Source: Lunularia cruciata (lineage: Eukaryota > Streptophyta > Marchantiopsida > Lunulariales > Lunulariaceae). Taken from it: a stretch of 64,000 nt of DNA. The stretch spans positions 4,774,001-4,838,000 of the forward strand of contig OX419760.1 of NCBI GenBank assembly GCA_948567375.1, in the 5' to 3' direction. How positions within the stretch are numbered: position 1 is the first letter of the stretch; the number at the start of each line of letters is the position of its first letter. This document shows positions 22,236 to 32,088 of this stretch, one piece after another. The position numbers and the translations under genes are program-made. The notes beneath the pieces were generated by a model that was not told the DNA's origin, did no database searches, and saw nothing but the letters and a program-made list of their open reading frames with translations.

Positions 22236-23304
22236 CGAGACATTCATGATGATGTCTTAGTGATGGACTATCTTTGCACTGGTGTTGTGGGTGGCACAGT
22301 TGGGGCCAAGGAGAGAGACCGTGTTCTTCAGCAAGCCAGACGGTTCAGATTGGAGGGTAGACACCTTTTGCGTGTATGGGAGGATGGTAGATGCGAGTAG
22401 TACCACTTCCATTACAGAGACCCTAATTGGTCCGTCATGCTCATGAGGAGCTAGGACATTTTGGACTAAAGCGTACTTATAGCTTACTCCAAAGTCATTA
22501 TTGGGGGCACGGTATGCAGACCAAGGTATAGCAGTTTGTTGCCAAATGTATGGTTTGTGACCGAGTTAGAGCATCATTCAATGTCCTACGCCACAGTTAC
22601 ACCCATCACCTATCATGGGATTGGGTTACCGTTGGAGTTTGGACTTTGCCGGACCTTTACTGCTAACTGTGAGACATCATCGGTATGTTTTGGTGATGGT
22701 GGAGCACTTCTCCAAGTGGATTGAGTTGGTGGTACTTCCTGACAAGTCTAGTGAAGGGACAGCTTACTTGTTCCTAGATCGAGTTCTTAGTCATTTTGGT
22801 GCACCAGTTAAGGTTTTGACTGATCAGGGTACATAGTTCTTGGGAGAGTTTTAGGTCTTGTGTGACAAGGCTTTGATTGATCATCGTACTACATCCCGAG
22901 ATCACCCTAAGGCAGATGGCTTAGCAAAGAGAATGTTTCAGACGGTGAAGAGAGGATTGCAAAAGTATGGTTTGCAGAGAGGCCACTTGGGAGATTGGGA
23001 TCTCCAATTACCTTGGTTGGCCATGGGCTATCGGTTCAGCCGACAAGCCTCCTTAGCATCCTTCTCTCCATACTTTCTACTCTATGGACGAGATCCACAT
23101 TTACCTGCAGCCATTTGTCAAGGTGCTACTGTAGTTTTGGACTTGGATGACCCCGATGTATGGATGAGCGCATGTTCTCAGCGGGCAAAGATCTTTCAAA
23201 GAGTGATGTCGATGGCCTTTGAGAACTTGGCGATTGCTCAGCATAGAGATACTTTACGATATGCTACCATTCAAGGAAGAGGTTATAGACCCTCGATCCG
23301 TTGA
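22236..23304 (+). pseudogene. A1 integrase (HHCC zinc region and catalytic core) with Lys at the usual Glu position
   Basis: The zinc-binding end is degraded (KCMVCDRVRASFN around 22540). The core has YRWSLDFAGPL (first Asp, 22642), KVLTDQGT (second Asp, 22822) and HPKADGLAKRMFQTVKRGL, where the position normally held by catalytic Glu is Lys (AAG at 22927-22929). A2 has the same Lys. Stops are TAG at about 22834 and 22855. The C-terminal part (LAIAQHRDTLRYATIQGRGYRP) leads into a GPY-like segment. Family role: inserting cDNA into the genome. Whether the Lys variant could be active is doubtful. Confidence 0.8.
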
Positions 23305-23346
23305 TTTCATCCAGGCGACTATGTATATCTATAGCAGATAGCACCG

Positions 23347-23673
23347 ATGACACTTGATGTTTCTATAGGCCGCACTATCTTGAGAGTGCGTGAGGTTTTG
23401 CCATTTGGAGTCCTTGTGTTAGAAGGACGTGATGGTGTTGTTTGGAAGGATCATCTGCGCAATTGTGCGCCATGTCACCTCCCAAACATTGATGGTACTA
23501 TGGACCCAAGCTTGGCACTTGTACGTGCAGGCTTGAGGTGTATGTTATGTGGCTCTTCTGGTGGAGCTACTACTATGTTAGTGTGTGATAATTGTTCGAG
23601 AGGATGGCATATGGCATGTATGACTCCTCTTCTCACGATGGTTCCTCAGGGATAGTGGTTATGTACTAGATGT
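23347..23673 (+). pseudogene. A1 C-terminal region with PHD finger
   Basis: After the integrase the frame encodes VREVLPFGVLVLEGRDG and VWKDHLRNCAPCHLPNIDG, a conserved integrase C-terminal segment. A PHD finger follows at 23539-23673: CMLC, then CDNC, GWHMAC and, after a TAG at 23653, WLCTRC, which is the Cys4-His-Cys3 pattern. PHD fingers usually read histone H3 tails. In this position it may tether the integration complex to chromatin, replacing the chromodomain of chromoviruses. That is an inference. The same finger is present in A2. Confidence 0.85.
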
Positions 23674-23848
23674 ACTTGACCTATATCTAGTTCATTCTTT
23701 ATATGGTATAGATTGCAAACAGGCGACTAACGATGGGACTCCATAGCACCCGGCCTCATGATCTTTGCCCATTAGAGGGTATACCATATACTTAGAGTAG
23801 ATGGCTATCTAGAGTTAGAGGGACCTAACCGCCAGCTAGGGGGGCAAT
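23674..23848 (+). other. A1 3' untranslated segment with polypurine-like tract
   Basis: A short non-coding stretch after the PHD finger ends with CTAGGGGGGCAAT immediately before the first TGTGGCAC repeat unit. The G-run is the likely plus-strand primer site. A2 has the same arrangement (CTAGGGGGGCAAT on the minus strand near 54.82 kb). Confidence 0.6.
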
Positions 23849-24517
23849 TGTGGCACTTTAGAGTCTATGTATGACTTATGTGTGAGTTGTGCTTCTATAG
23901 TGTATGATGTTGACAGCGATGTATGTTGTGTAGCGATGTATATATGCACGACAGCTGTCACGCCATTTGTAGTGCCGCATCTAGATGCTCGGACACTAGA
24001 GTTCCCGTGATAGTAGTTAGAGTTATTTCAGCAGTTTCTCAGAGACTACTTTCTGACGGTTAGATTTTGTGTTCAGGGTACTGACTTCACGGTGGGGCCC
24101 ACCGTCACTTTGCACCGTTCGCACCGTCGAGTGTATCGTCAGTGGGACCGTTAGGGTTCCAGAGCTAGCTCGAGTCCAGAGGGTATAGTTTCAAAGTGAG
24201 CTCCAGAGAGCTCACTTCTCTGATATTGAGCCTTCGAGTTCCTGGCTATGGTGGACAGAGGCCGGCGAGGGCAACTGGATTCTCTATGCTTGAGTGGGTG
24301 TGACTTGACTGTAATCAATGCCCATTTGTTGATAGTTTATAGAGTGACAGATCAAGTACTGATCGGAGTTGAGTTGAGAGTGGTAAGTTGAGAGTGGTAA
24401 ACAATCTGATTATTGTGGCACTTTAGAATCCAAGTATAACTTATATATGAGTTGTGCTTCTATAGTGTATGATGTTGACAGCGATGTACGTTGTGTAGCG
24501 ATGTATATACGCCCGAC
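23849..24517 (+). repeat. A1 3' terminal repeats in B-A-B order
   Basis: B copy 1 is 23849-23955 (starts TGTGGCACTTTAGAG, ends GCACGACAGC). A is 23956-24413 (starts TGTCACGCC, ends CTGATTAT). B copy 2 is 24414-24517 (starts TGTGGCACTTTAGAA, ends GCCCGAC). The 5' end of the family carries only A followed directly by leader sequence. B copy 2 ends at the same place as the extra B in A2 (GCACGAC), after which the two loci diverge, so that point is probably the true element terminus. Confidence 0.75.
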
Positions 24518-25500
24518 GAATTTGACATTGGATGCAGATACACCAAAAAGCTTATGGATGCTCTCCAACTAGAGTATTGTGCAATGATTTTGAAGGCCAC
24601 TTCTTGTACACAATACCAATGCAATGGCGCATTGTGGTATGTAGCTCTCATCCCAAACCGAATTCTTTGATAAACCCACTATCCCATTATATCCCCATTC
24701 CCATGAGCCGCCATCACGCCTGAATAAGTTGAACAGATTGTTTAATTATCCTTGCCGATTTGCAGCTGAGGGCCATTGTGGTTCACCAGGCTCGGATTGC
24801 ACCTTAAATAAAATTGTCAGCAATCCACGAATAGAATTGGAGTTGATGGACTCATTTCCTTCCAGGCAGTATCCGTTTGACTGTTTAAGGAGAACACTTG
24901 TAGCTCTTTCTTCTTTCCCGATAAGAATTACTGCACCTAGTTTTTAGCACCCTTGTACGGCTTGATGAGGTCTTCCCACCCTTCGTGTTCTCTACGCGAT
25001 CGCCTTTTTCGCGATCGCCTTTTTCACGGTTCTAGAGTGGTTTCTGTTCACATTTAATGAAAATTCAGTCCAAGTCACAACTCAACCAAATATTATACCG
25101 TTGTAGGGTCTAGGGTTGTATCAAGGGCTTGCAAACACGAACACTAAATTTTATGCATGAATCATATGACTTTCAACCTGTTTCATGTCAAACGGGACTG
25201 CAGGACACGAACCACGGGGCCCTTATGCACGCAGGCGCTGAGGCATCTCTCTTTCTTAAATCTGGCAACAACGCGGTAGCTATTATGATGGCGAGATTCA
25301 GAGGTTTCAACACGGGAAATATTGAAATAGAATATCTTCCTCGAGACCTATTTTAGTAAGATTCAATCCCGCAAGAATATAACTCAGTTGCATTAGTGGC
25401 AGCTTAACTTTCAGCCGTATGATGAGAACTAATTCCAAGTTAAAACGTTCAAGTTTGGACATCCTTTTCTTGCATGCCGTCTTTCTGAATTATTACTCAT
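24518..25500. other. Unannotated stretch with one D-family 3' tail
   Basis: Host-like base composition after the end of A1. Short frames occur (for example 24532-24723 and 25129-25356 on the plus strand), with no recognised domain. It contains the isolated tail sequence at 24951-25010, listed separately, and the 15-bp tandem duplication CGCGATCGCCTTTTT at 24995-25024. No supported gene. Confidence 0.4.
24951..25024 (+). repeat. Isolated 3' tail of family D (non-LTR-like), copy at 24.95 kb
   Basis: CCTTGTACGGCTTGATGAGG followed by TCTTCCCACCCTTCGTGTTC and a CTACGCGATCGCC end. It matches the 3' tail of D1 (minus strand, 29.24-29.17 kb) and three more copies in the window. The distal part is a 15-bp tandem duplication. 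Confidence 0.75.
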
Positions 25501-25631
25501 CACCGGAATGTTTCTGACAGGGAACCGTTGCGGAAGTAGAAACCAACGTAAAGAAGATCGAGAAAAAGCTGGCTCATGCACAAGTTGAAATCAGGGACAC
25601 GGTATCTCAAACATTACTGGCAAGAGGATGA

Positions 25632-25973
25632 TTGACAACCCACATGGCTCCACCCAAGACACCACCCTCTGAGTACAAACAGAATCTCCAGAAACACCAA
25701 TGGAAATTCAGGTCTACGTATAAGAGCTTCAAGAAAGCAAGGGGTCAGAGTTCCACGGAAACGAATCTGTGGGATATTTCTGTTGGTCAACTGGACAGTT
25801 TCGAAAAGTATCTTGCTGAAACATCGAAAGCGTTGAAGAAACCTGTAGAAAGAGAACATAGGTGCCCTCACTGCGAGATCCGCGTTGCAGACAGGGTTGC
25901 GATTCAACACCTTCAGAAACTGGGTCTGGCTCGTCCTTCAATGCTCGATTATTTAGATAAAAGTTCTTGCTAG
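25632..25973 (+). CDS. Hypothetical protein or exon with CPHC motif
   Basis: A 113-codon frame. The better start is the second Met (MAPPKTPPSEYKQ) at 25644. It is basic at the N-terminus (HQWKFRSTYKSFKKAR) and has EREHRCPHCEIRVADRVAIQ followed by HLQKLGLARPSMLDYLDK. A preceding plus-strand frame (25532-25631: VAEVETNVKKIEKKLAHAQV, ending LLARG) sits after a possible AG acceptor. A following one (26178-26366: NRLLAQEIFDPEFLHCSVNL) has similar composition, so these may be exons or remnants of one gene. The opposite-strand ORF is less convincing. I do not recognise the family. Confidence 0.35.
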   Translation: MTTHMAPPKTPPSEYKQNLQKHQWKFRSTYKSFKKARGQSSTETNLWDISVGQLDSFEKYLAETSKALKKPVEREHRCPHCEIRVADRVAIQHLQKLGLARPSMLDYLDKSSC

Positions 25974-26729
25974 AGGAGACAGCAAATAATGCCCAAACAG
26001 CAGGCCTGTCGTTACTCAAGAATCTCTATTTCGCAAAAACCATATGATTGGGATACGTCAATCGAGGTACCTTGGAGGTCAAGGTGTGTACCAGTGTGCT
26101 CTCGTCGTTGTCTCTGACGTGTGTACCAGTGTGTCCATGACAGCCAAGGACATAAGTAAAATACCTACCTCGACGATTTGGAGTCAAACAGGCTTTTGGC
26201 TCAAGAGATCTTTGATCCAGAATTCCTGCACTGTAGCGTGAACCTGCACGTAGATGTAATGCCGGTAGTATATGTAGTTGAAGATGATAAACAACAATTC
26301 ATCATTCAGTTGGCTCAATTGAACACGTTTTACAAGAAAGTCACAAGAGAACAGAATGGACGGTAACAACACCTGACGCAGCCAAAATGCTCTGCTGATA
26401 GAGAGATCCATTTTTTATCGACATCTTCGAAGAACTCAGCTGGAATGAGCCATTGAAGACTATGTACACGAGTCAAAAATGATATTCTGCTTTGCTTCTG
26501 CAAAACTTCAATTGGGCAATGCTGATTATCCGGACCTTTGTCATGGATCAGCTCCGAAATGCTTGGAGCACTTTGATCTCGCAATTCATCCAAACTTATT
26601 CTAACGTGCTATAAAGGTACTCTACACTTTTCTCGGACAGTTAATCGTATGCCCAATGCAGGTTCACCATCCATTGATAGGGAACGCTGGAGTAAACACA
26701 AGGAAGATCTCGAGGTAAAGCGTGCCTTG

Positions 26730-28388
26730 TTAGGTATTAAGTCTGTAATTCACTCTCTCGTCCCTGAGAACCTTCTCCGCTATGGGTCCCCAGACACGCA
26801 CGACAGAGACAGGGTGATTCATCATCAGCCCGATGCTCCTCATAAGCAAGGACACTCGAGTGGGCATGATAACCAATTCACCAGTCTTCTGCCATGGATC
26901 AGTCTCGAACATTTTGTCCATAAATTGCTGTACATTCAACCCGTCGGTAACATCTCGTCCGTCTTGATCGAGACAAACCACCACCATCTTCCTAACAACA
27001 GTGGGATCGGAATACTTGGAAACATACCCGTTTGCGTTAACTATCTCCAGGACACGAGCTTGGTCCTGCCGGTGCAAAGCGACAATTAGCTTCACCATGT
27101 CAAGCCTCTGCTCGCGAGTAAGCCGTTTCACTTGGCCATAGTCAATCAGTCCGATCCGCCCATCTGGACAGAGTAAAAAGTTGCCAGGATGTGGATCAGC
27201 ATTGAAGAAACCATCCACGAGAAGTTGATGTCCGTGCACTCGCAGCAGAGTGTCCATGATCTTCGCTGAATTCAAGGGAATGAAAGAGTCGATGTACGGA
27301 GCTTTGGGAAGAGCTACAAACCCCAAAGTAAAGACTTGAACAAGAGGCTGCGCAATCGTGTTGTACAACCAGAGAGGATAATTTAGAATCTCATTCCTGA
27401 TGTGGAGCAAAATACGGTACAATTCGAGGGATGCTGCACTTGGCCCACTGTACGGCGGAGGTAGCCCTTCCTTGAAGTACTTTGCCTTCACTTCGCGCTG
27501 CATTTCCTCAAAATCTACGCCTTGTTTAGCTGCCCATCTCCTGCCCGTCTCCCTAATTCCGTCGATCAATTTTGGACCTGGTATAAAGTCCATGACTAAT
27601 ACATCCTTGGTGCAGAACTTCAGATATGGTTTGGGGACGACGACTTCTTTTCTAAATTTTCTCATGTTCTGATGCACCCTCTCCAGCTGCTCAGCCTCTT
27701 TCGTGTAATCGAACTCCGTCATAAATTGACGTTCAATCTCATCGAACATGATCACCTGCTCTGGAGCCATCACACCGCAGAATGCTCTTGCTGTCTTTAG
27801 ATCACCCCGGAATAATGTTTCAATTCCAGGAGTTTGCACTTTGATAGCAACGTCAGCTCCATTTACCTTCAATCTTGCTCGAAACACTTGCCCGATCGAC
27901 GCCGTCCCAATAGGTTTCTCGGGATTGAAACCTGTAAGAACATCCGCTAAATCCCCCACCCCGAAGGATTTTTTCATAATATTTAAGATAGTTTCTTTAT
28001 CAGTGTCATGAGGGACCTGATCTTCCAAGGTCCGTAACTTCTCACTGTAAGCATCAGGAATCATGTCAGTCCGACTGCCTATGTACTGACCTACCTTCAC
28101 GTAAAATCCCCGCAATTCTCGAAATGTGTTAAGCACATGATCGGCGTATTTCTCGTGCAGAACATCCCACTCTGCATCAGCCTCTGGGGAATTAGAAACT
28201 GGCCCCAAGTACTTCTGCTTCAATTCGACCACCCTGTAATGAGCAATCACCGGACCCAGACCCGTCCACAGCTTCAAGCTCCGCTGATCCGTGGCATAGG
28301 CGTATCCCAGTCCTCCCCCAAGCCCTACTCCGGTCGTGATCAGAGCACCCTTCACAACTCCTCTCAAAATTCGACCGAAGCGCGCCAT
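26730..28388 (-). CDS. ABC1/UbiB-family atypical protein kinase (ADCK-like), intronless
   Basis: 552 residues. The start chosen is the ATG at 28388-28386 (MARFGRILRGVVKG); an in-frame GTG three codons upstream is not credible in a eukaryote. N-terminal hydrophobic segment at 14-32. ABC1 signatures are present: YVKVGQ (KxGQ, 98-101), PIGTASIGQV (Ala/Gly-rich loop, 160-168), AIKVQ with catalytic Lys183, Glu231 in TKEAEQLE, hinge LVMDFIPGPKLIDGI, ADPHPGNFLL (catalytic loop, 397-406) and DYG at 416-418 in place of DFG. An insert of about 60 residues (305-365) precedes the catalytic loop. Family knowledge: ABC1 proteins act in mitochondria or plastids on quinone or lipid metabolism. Which organelle is not clear here. 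Coding is uninterrupted, so a retrocopy origin is possible, but the frame is intact. Confidence 0.92.
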   Translation of the reverse strand: MARFGRILRGVVKGALITTGVGLGGGLGYAYATDQRSLKLWTGLGPVIAHYRVVELKQKYLGPVSNSPEADAEWDVLHEKYADHVLNTFRELRGFYVKVGQYIGSRTDMIPDAYSEKLRTLEDQVPHDTDKETILNIMKKSFGVGDLADVLTGFNPEKPIGTASIGQVFRARLKVNGADVAIKVQTPGIETLFRGDLKTARAFCGVMAPEQVIMFDEIERQFMTEFDYTKEAEQLERVHQNMRKFRKEVVVPKPYLKFCTKDVLVMDFIPGPKLIDGIRETGRRWAAKQGVDFEEMQREVKAKYFKEGLPPPYSGPSAASLELYRILLHIRNEILNYPLWLYNTIAQPLVQVFTLGFVALPKAPYIDSFIPLNSAKIMDTLLRVHGHQLLVDGFFNADPHPGNFLLCPDGRIGLIDYGQVKRLTREQRLDMVKLIVALHRQDQARVLEIVNANGYVSKYSDPTVVRKMVVVCLDQDGRDVTDGLNVQQFMDKMFETDPWQKTGELVIMPTRVSLLMRSIGLMMNHPVSVVRVWGPIAEKVLRDERVNYRLNT

Positions 28389-29165
28389 CGCTGGCACTCT
28401 GCTGCTGGCTGGGGAGAAGTGAATGCATCGCCGAGCTCTCTTTTTCTAACACCCGACCACTCAACGCACGCGGAGACGCATGCAATCCCGCGCTTCAGGC
28501 CATCCACGACTTCCAACAGTTAAGCGGATCAACACTCCTTTCCGCACGATACTTCGTCGTTCTTCCTTTCAGTAGACGCGTAACCTTGGACACTCAGTTG
28601 TATGCCAATCGAACAACGCAGTTCGTGGGGAGGCCGATGGAGTAGTGAAACTGAAGAGGATCCAACACCAACGAGAGGATCGGAAACAAAACAGAGCCCA
28701 GTTGTCACGGTGGCCATGCCAGTCTTTGCCTGTCACTCGAGAGAGCCAGACCTCAACCTCTAGTGTGACGTTCTGTCCTGCTCTGCCTGAAACCCTAATC
28801 AACCCCTGAGAACCCTGTCTTACACTGTAAAACTTGCGCACGATACGGAACCACCCATATTGAATTCTACGGGTTTGCCACTGAATGCAATAATACCCGA
28901 AGTTGAAACCCTCTGATTTTGTCTCACCCGCGGAGATCCCCGGTCTACGTAACTCTGCAAGGGCACAGATCTTCAGAGCAAACGAGTCGGCCCGTTGTCC
29001 ACACCCGGTCATCCTGTGCCCTCGTACACTCAGAAAGTGCTGTCGGTGAACACGCGTCCTATAAGCGACAATCATTGACGAGTATCTTGCGGGTTGCTCG
29101 TGCGATTCCTCGCCTTCAAGGACTGTAGAGGCTTAAAACTGAGCCTCCTTCTTGGTTTCACCTTA
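28389..29165 (-). promoter_or_regulatory. Upstream region of the ABC1 kinase gene
   Basis: GC-rich relative to the rest, with several short frames but no convincing coding sequence. It presumably holds the leader and promoter of the kinase gene. No TATA box or known operator could be fixed. A small inverted repeat GAGGCT...AGCCTC lies near 29126-29146, just before the D1 3' tail. Confidence 0.35.
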
Positions 29166-29169
29166 GATA

Positions 29170-29241
29170 TATACAAAAAGAAAGAAGCCGACCGCGTAGG
29201 AAAAACGAAGGACGGGAAGACCCATCAAGCCCGTACAAGGG
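29170..29241 (-). repeat. D1 conserved 3' tail
   Basis: Minus strand CCCTTGTACGGGCTTGATGG then GTCTTCCCGTCCTTCGTTTT, TCCTACGCGGTCGGC. It is preceded by a T/G-rich run and by GGGGTTTAACTCCATTTTACC. It matches isolated copies at 24951, 36573, 46508 and 47231. Confidence 0.8.
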
Positions 29242-29509
29242 AAAACAAAAAACAAAAAAAAGGTAAAATGGAGTTAAACCCCACTAGAGTTTATATGATC
29301 TACCCCTACCGCACCTAAGATATCCATGCTATGCAAGTCGGACGGTCTACATACAACTAAAGCATATCTACATACAACTATAGCATATGAAAAACCATCA
29401 TCTAATGTGATTGCTCTCGTATGGATTGCACCTGCCATTGCACTCCATAGAGTAGTGGACACACGGTGTCTAAAATATATTACAAAGTATGAGAGTGAGA
29501 GTGGTACCC

Positions 29510-30010
29510 CTAGCGCCTAACATGATAAGCTCTCGTGTATTCCTTGACAAATGTGTCAAATGCCATGTCAATCACTCCATATAACTCCAAGGCTAGAGGA
29601 ACAAAGAGGTGACCTCGCTGCATGCCCCTATACTTGGAGACCTTACGACCTACTGTTGCACTTGCCGCCCATCTAGGGGGGTGGGTAATCACTCCTTCCA
29701 AAATTGTATCCCGCATAAGGTCCATAACCACGACATCAGCTATTGTCACCTGATCATCTCAGACCAAGTATAAATCTGCCCTAACACGTGTCGTTTGCAA
29801 AGCATGCAAATGCTCCCTCCAAGCCAAGTATCCACTCTCTCGTGCCATAGCAAACAGTATGTCCCTAATAGCATCATGGGTAGCTATTCCTTGTCCTCCA
29901 AAAGGACACCGTGTCATGTGGACCACTGCTGCATCTAGTGAAGAACCACACTCACAAGTGAGTAATGAAGATGCAAATGGGTGGACCAAACCTAGGCTAA
30001 ACCTCATCAT
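29510..30010 (-). pseudogene. D1 C-terminal Cys/His region
   Basis: CECGSSLDAAVVHMTRCPFG then HDAIRDILFAMARESG: a C-x-C ... H ... C pattern typical of the C-terminal zinc region of non-LTR reverse transcriptases. It is followed by PPRWAASATVGRKVSKYRG and HLFVPLALELYGVIDMAFDT. The last part is duplicated in D2 (63.69-63.95 kb), which shows the same residues with few changes. Confidence 0.7.
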
Positions 30011-30279
30011 TGCAGAGAAAGTCTCTGGTGCGAGTCGGAATGCCCTAATGCACGGTCAAGCTAGTATCCAAGAGCATGCACCCTTGCCATAGCAAGAGCA
30101 AAGAAGTGCTCTAGTAGCCTGAGGAAGAGTTGACTAAGAAAGAATGGAGCATATGGTCACACTGTTGCTCCATCAAGGAAGACTATAAACCTCTAGTCCA
30201 ATTTGACAATAGTGAAGCAAAAGGTGGAAAATCCTCTTGTGCCTGTGGGGATAGACCATCTCTCATTTGCCGCAATAAC

Positions 30280-31403
30280 ATCTAGAGAGAAAAGGATCCT
30301 CCTTCCACCTCTATCACATAAGTCTCCAAAACCGGCCTATCAACAACCACAAAACAAAAGGAAAGTAGGAGTGTCAAGAGAGCCCAACTACCCAAAAATA
30401 CTATAGGTACCATCTCCTCCATAGATAGCAAGCCAACCCCTCCACATGAAATTGGCAGAGCCATCTATCTAGTCACAAGTCCGAAGACAAAGAAGCGCAG
30501 TAAACCCAAAGAAGCAAAGTTGCCTCCAACTCAAAGGAAGACTCAAAGACTGATTGTGCAGAATAAGAAGATGGTAAGAGAAGCATCATCGGAATCAGAG
30601 TCTGAAGAAGAAACCAAGTTGCAAGAAGAGGAATCCAAAGAAGATGAACTCACTACGCTCCAAACCCCCAGTCACTGACTCAAATGTCCTTGGTCCAATA
30701 ATATCACCAAAGACTCCCTATCCTCCTATCAAATGCTCTCAGACGTGATAGGAAGGATGGTGAGGGAGGAACTATATAGATGAGGTAGGATGGTCAACAA
30801 GAAATACTGGAAGAGAGTATACCAAATGCCACCTACGGATCTCCTAGTAATGGAAGGTCATCCACATGGAGAACATCCTTTGCAAGGGCAACGTCTAAGA
30901 AGCATGTGACAAAATCCTTCAATTCTACTAGCACTCCAAGAACACAAAGTCCATCTGTGGATGTGATACACCCCTCTGGAAGCTCAAGGTGTGGAGGGAT
31001 ACCTAAAAGGGACCATGCTCTGCACTTTGACACCTTGACTCTCAAGCCTACTAGATGTAGCTCGGTAGTCAAGTAGTCAAAGGCTTTCCTAAACTGATCT
31101 ATAGGGCCTATGATGCCAAGGAGTGAAATACACAACCTAGCATGGCCAAAGTAGTAGATAGGAGATTTCTAAAGTGAGCCATGGCAAATAAGGGTCCCCC
31201 CAAATGATCTTCTTGATGTGTACCAATACTTGACTCCAAGACGGTGACTCCTTCTTGTGAACCACCATGCTGGTAGTAAAGGGAAGCATGAGAGCCATAA
31301 AACAACCACACAAAAGGAATGAGATTCGCCAAGGATCTACCAGCCTCCCTAAGCTATCTAAAGATGGATGCTCGTGAGATGCTATTAAAAGCATTCTCAA
31401 CAT
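30280..31403 (-). pseudogene. D1 reverse transcriptase region
   Basis: Segments in order: HPSLDSLGRLVDPW, then GTHQEDHLGGPLFAMAHF (consensus GTHQGDPLGG.LFALAHF, the RT QGDPLGG motif with Gly-to-Glu and Pro-to-His changes). The catalytic ADD box region is decayed (VFHSLAS then a gap). Then IGPIDQFRKAFDYLTTELHL, VGLRVKVSKCRAWSLLGIPP, DGLCVLGVLVEL and, at 30464-30390, LPISCGGVGLLSMEEMVPIV. Frame changes and stops throughout; not functional. Confidence 0.7.
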
Positions 31404-32088
31404 CTACCTATAGGATGACCTACTCTAGATGGATATTTAGGAGTGCCCTAATGCCTAGAGATATAGCCTCACATCCTCCAAGTGTAGCTACTCCAAACTA
31501 ATGTGGATTGAGGTGATGTTGAAAGAAAAAATGGTGTTGAAGGACAATGGTACGACTGACCAAAAGCAAAAAGATCTCTCCAACAGCAATTGGTCTAATG
31601 CCCTACCGTGTCCTTCTCCGTTGCAAGAAGTCAACAAGCACCCAACACCCAACTAATAGATATAGGAATATCTCCTCTCACTATTGATGCAGCTACCTAA
31701 AACAACTTGGTAAAACCACTAGAAGGATCATCTACCTAAAAGCAATCTCTAAGGTGCTCATAAACCATCCCTACAAGCCTCTTGAGGAAAGGCAATGGGC
31801 AGTGCATAGTGCTTGTGCAAACAATGACCTATCAAGTTATAAAGGCTGCGCATGCTAATAATCTAAGACATCTAGTGGTAGTCCCTCTATTGCTATAGGA
31901 TGTAGTGAGCGTAGGGAAGAGATAGTCTCATCAATAGGACTCTCCATAGACAAAGGATGTAGCGCTCGTGATGCTCTACTAAACTCTCCTGCCTGACCCA
32001 ATATCCTACACCATTGTAATCGAGTTGGACTCTATGGTATCTTGTGGCAATGCTTGTCTCCTAAATCATGTAGCCCTAATAGCTCCTC

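Larger units (their letters stand above)
5505..24517 (+). mobile_element. Element A1: Ty3-type retrotransposon with DNA methyltransferase and PHD finger, 5'-truncated, interrupted by B1
   Basis: Order on the plus strand: remnant of the 5' terminal repeat and leader, gag with CCHC knuckle, aspartic protease, cytosine-5 methyltransferase, reverse transcriptase, RNase H, DDE-type integrase, PHD finger, polypurine-like CTAGGGGGG, then terminal repeats B-A-B. Without the B1 insertion (10626-20161) it is about 9.5 kb. Boundaries come from comparison with A2 on the minus strand at 47.5-63.2 kb. Homology starts near 5505, at the last bases of terminal repeat A, so nearly all of the 5' repeat is missing. 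Coding regions carry several stops, mostly TAG, and a few frameshifts. The copy is dead but every domain is recognisable. Confidence 0.9.

Noticed and set aside
24414-24517. Second B unit at the A1 3' end as an independent solo LTR fragment
   Set aside because: A2 has the same unit at the same junction and the same end point, so it is part of the element terminus.
27400-28011. Plus-strand ORFs across the ABC1 gene
   Set aside because: Shadows of the kinase frame on the other strand.
28389-28397. GTG start three codons upstream for the ABC1 kinase
   Set aside because: A nuclear plant gene should start with ATG; the ATG at 28388 is in frame and gives a normal N-terminus.
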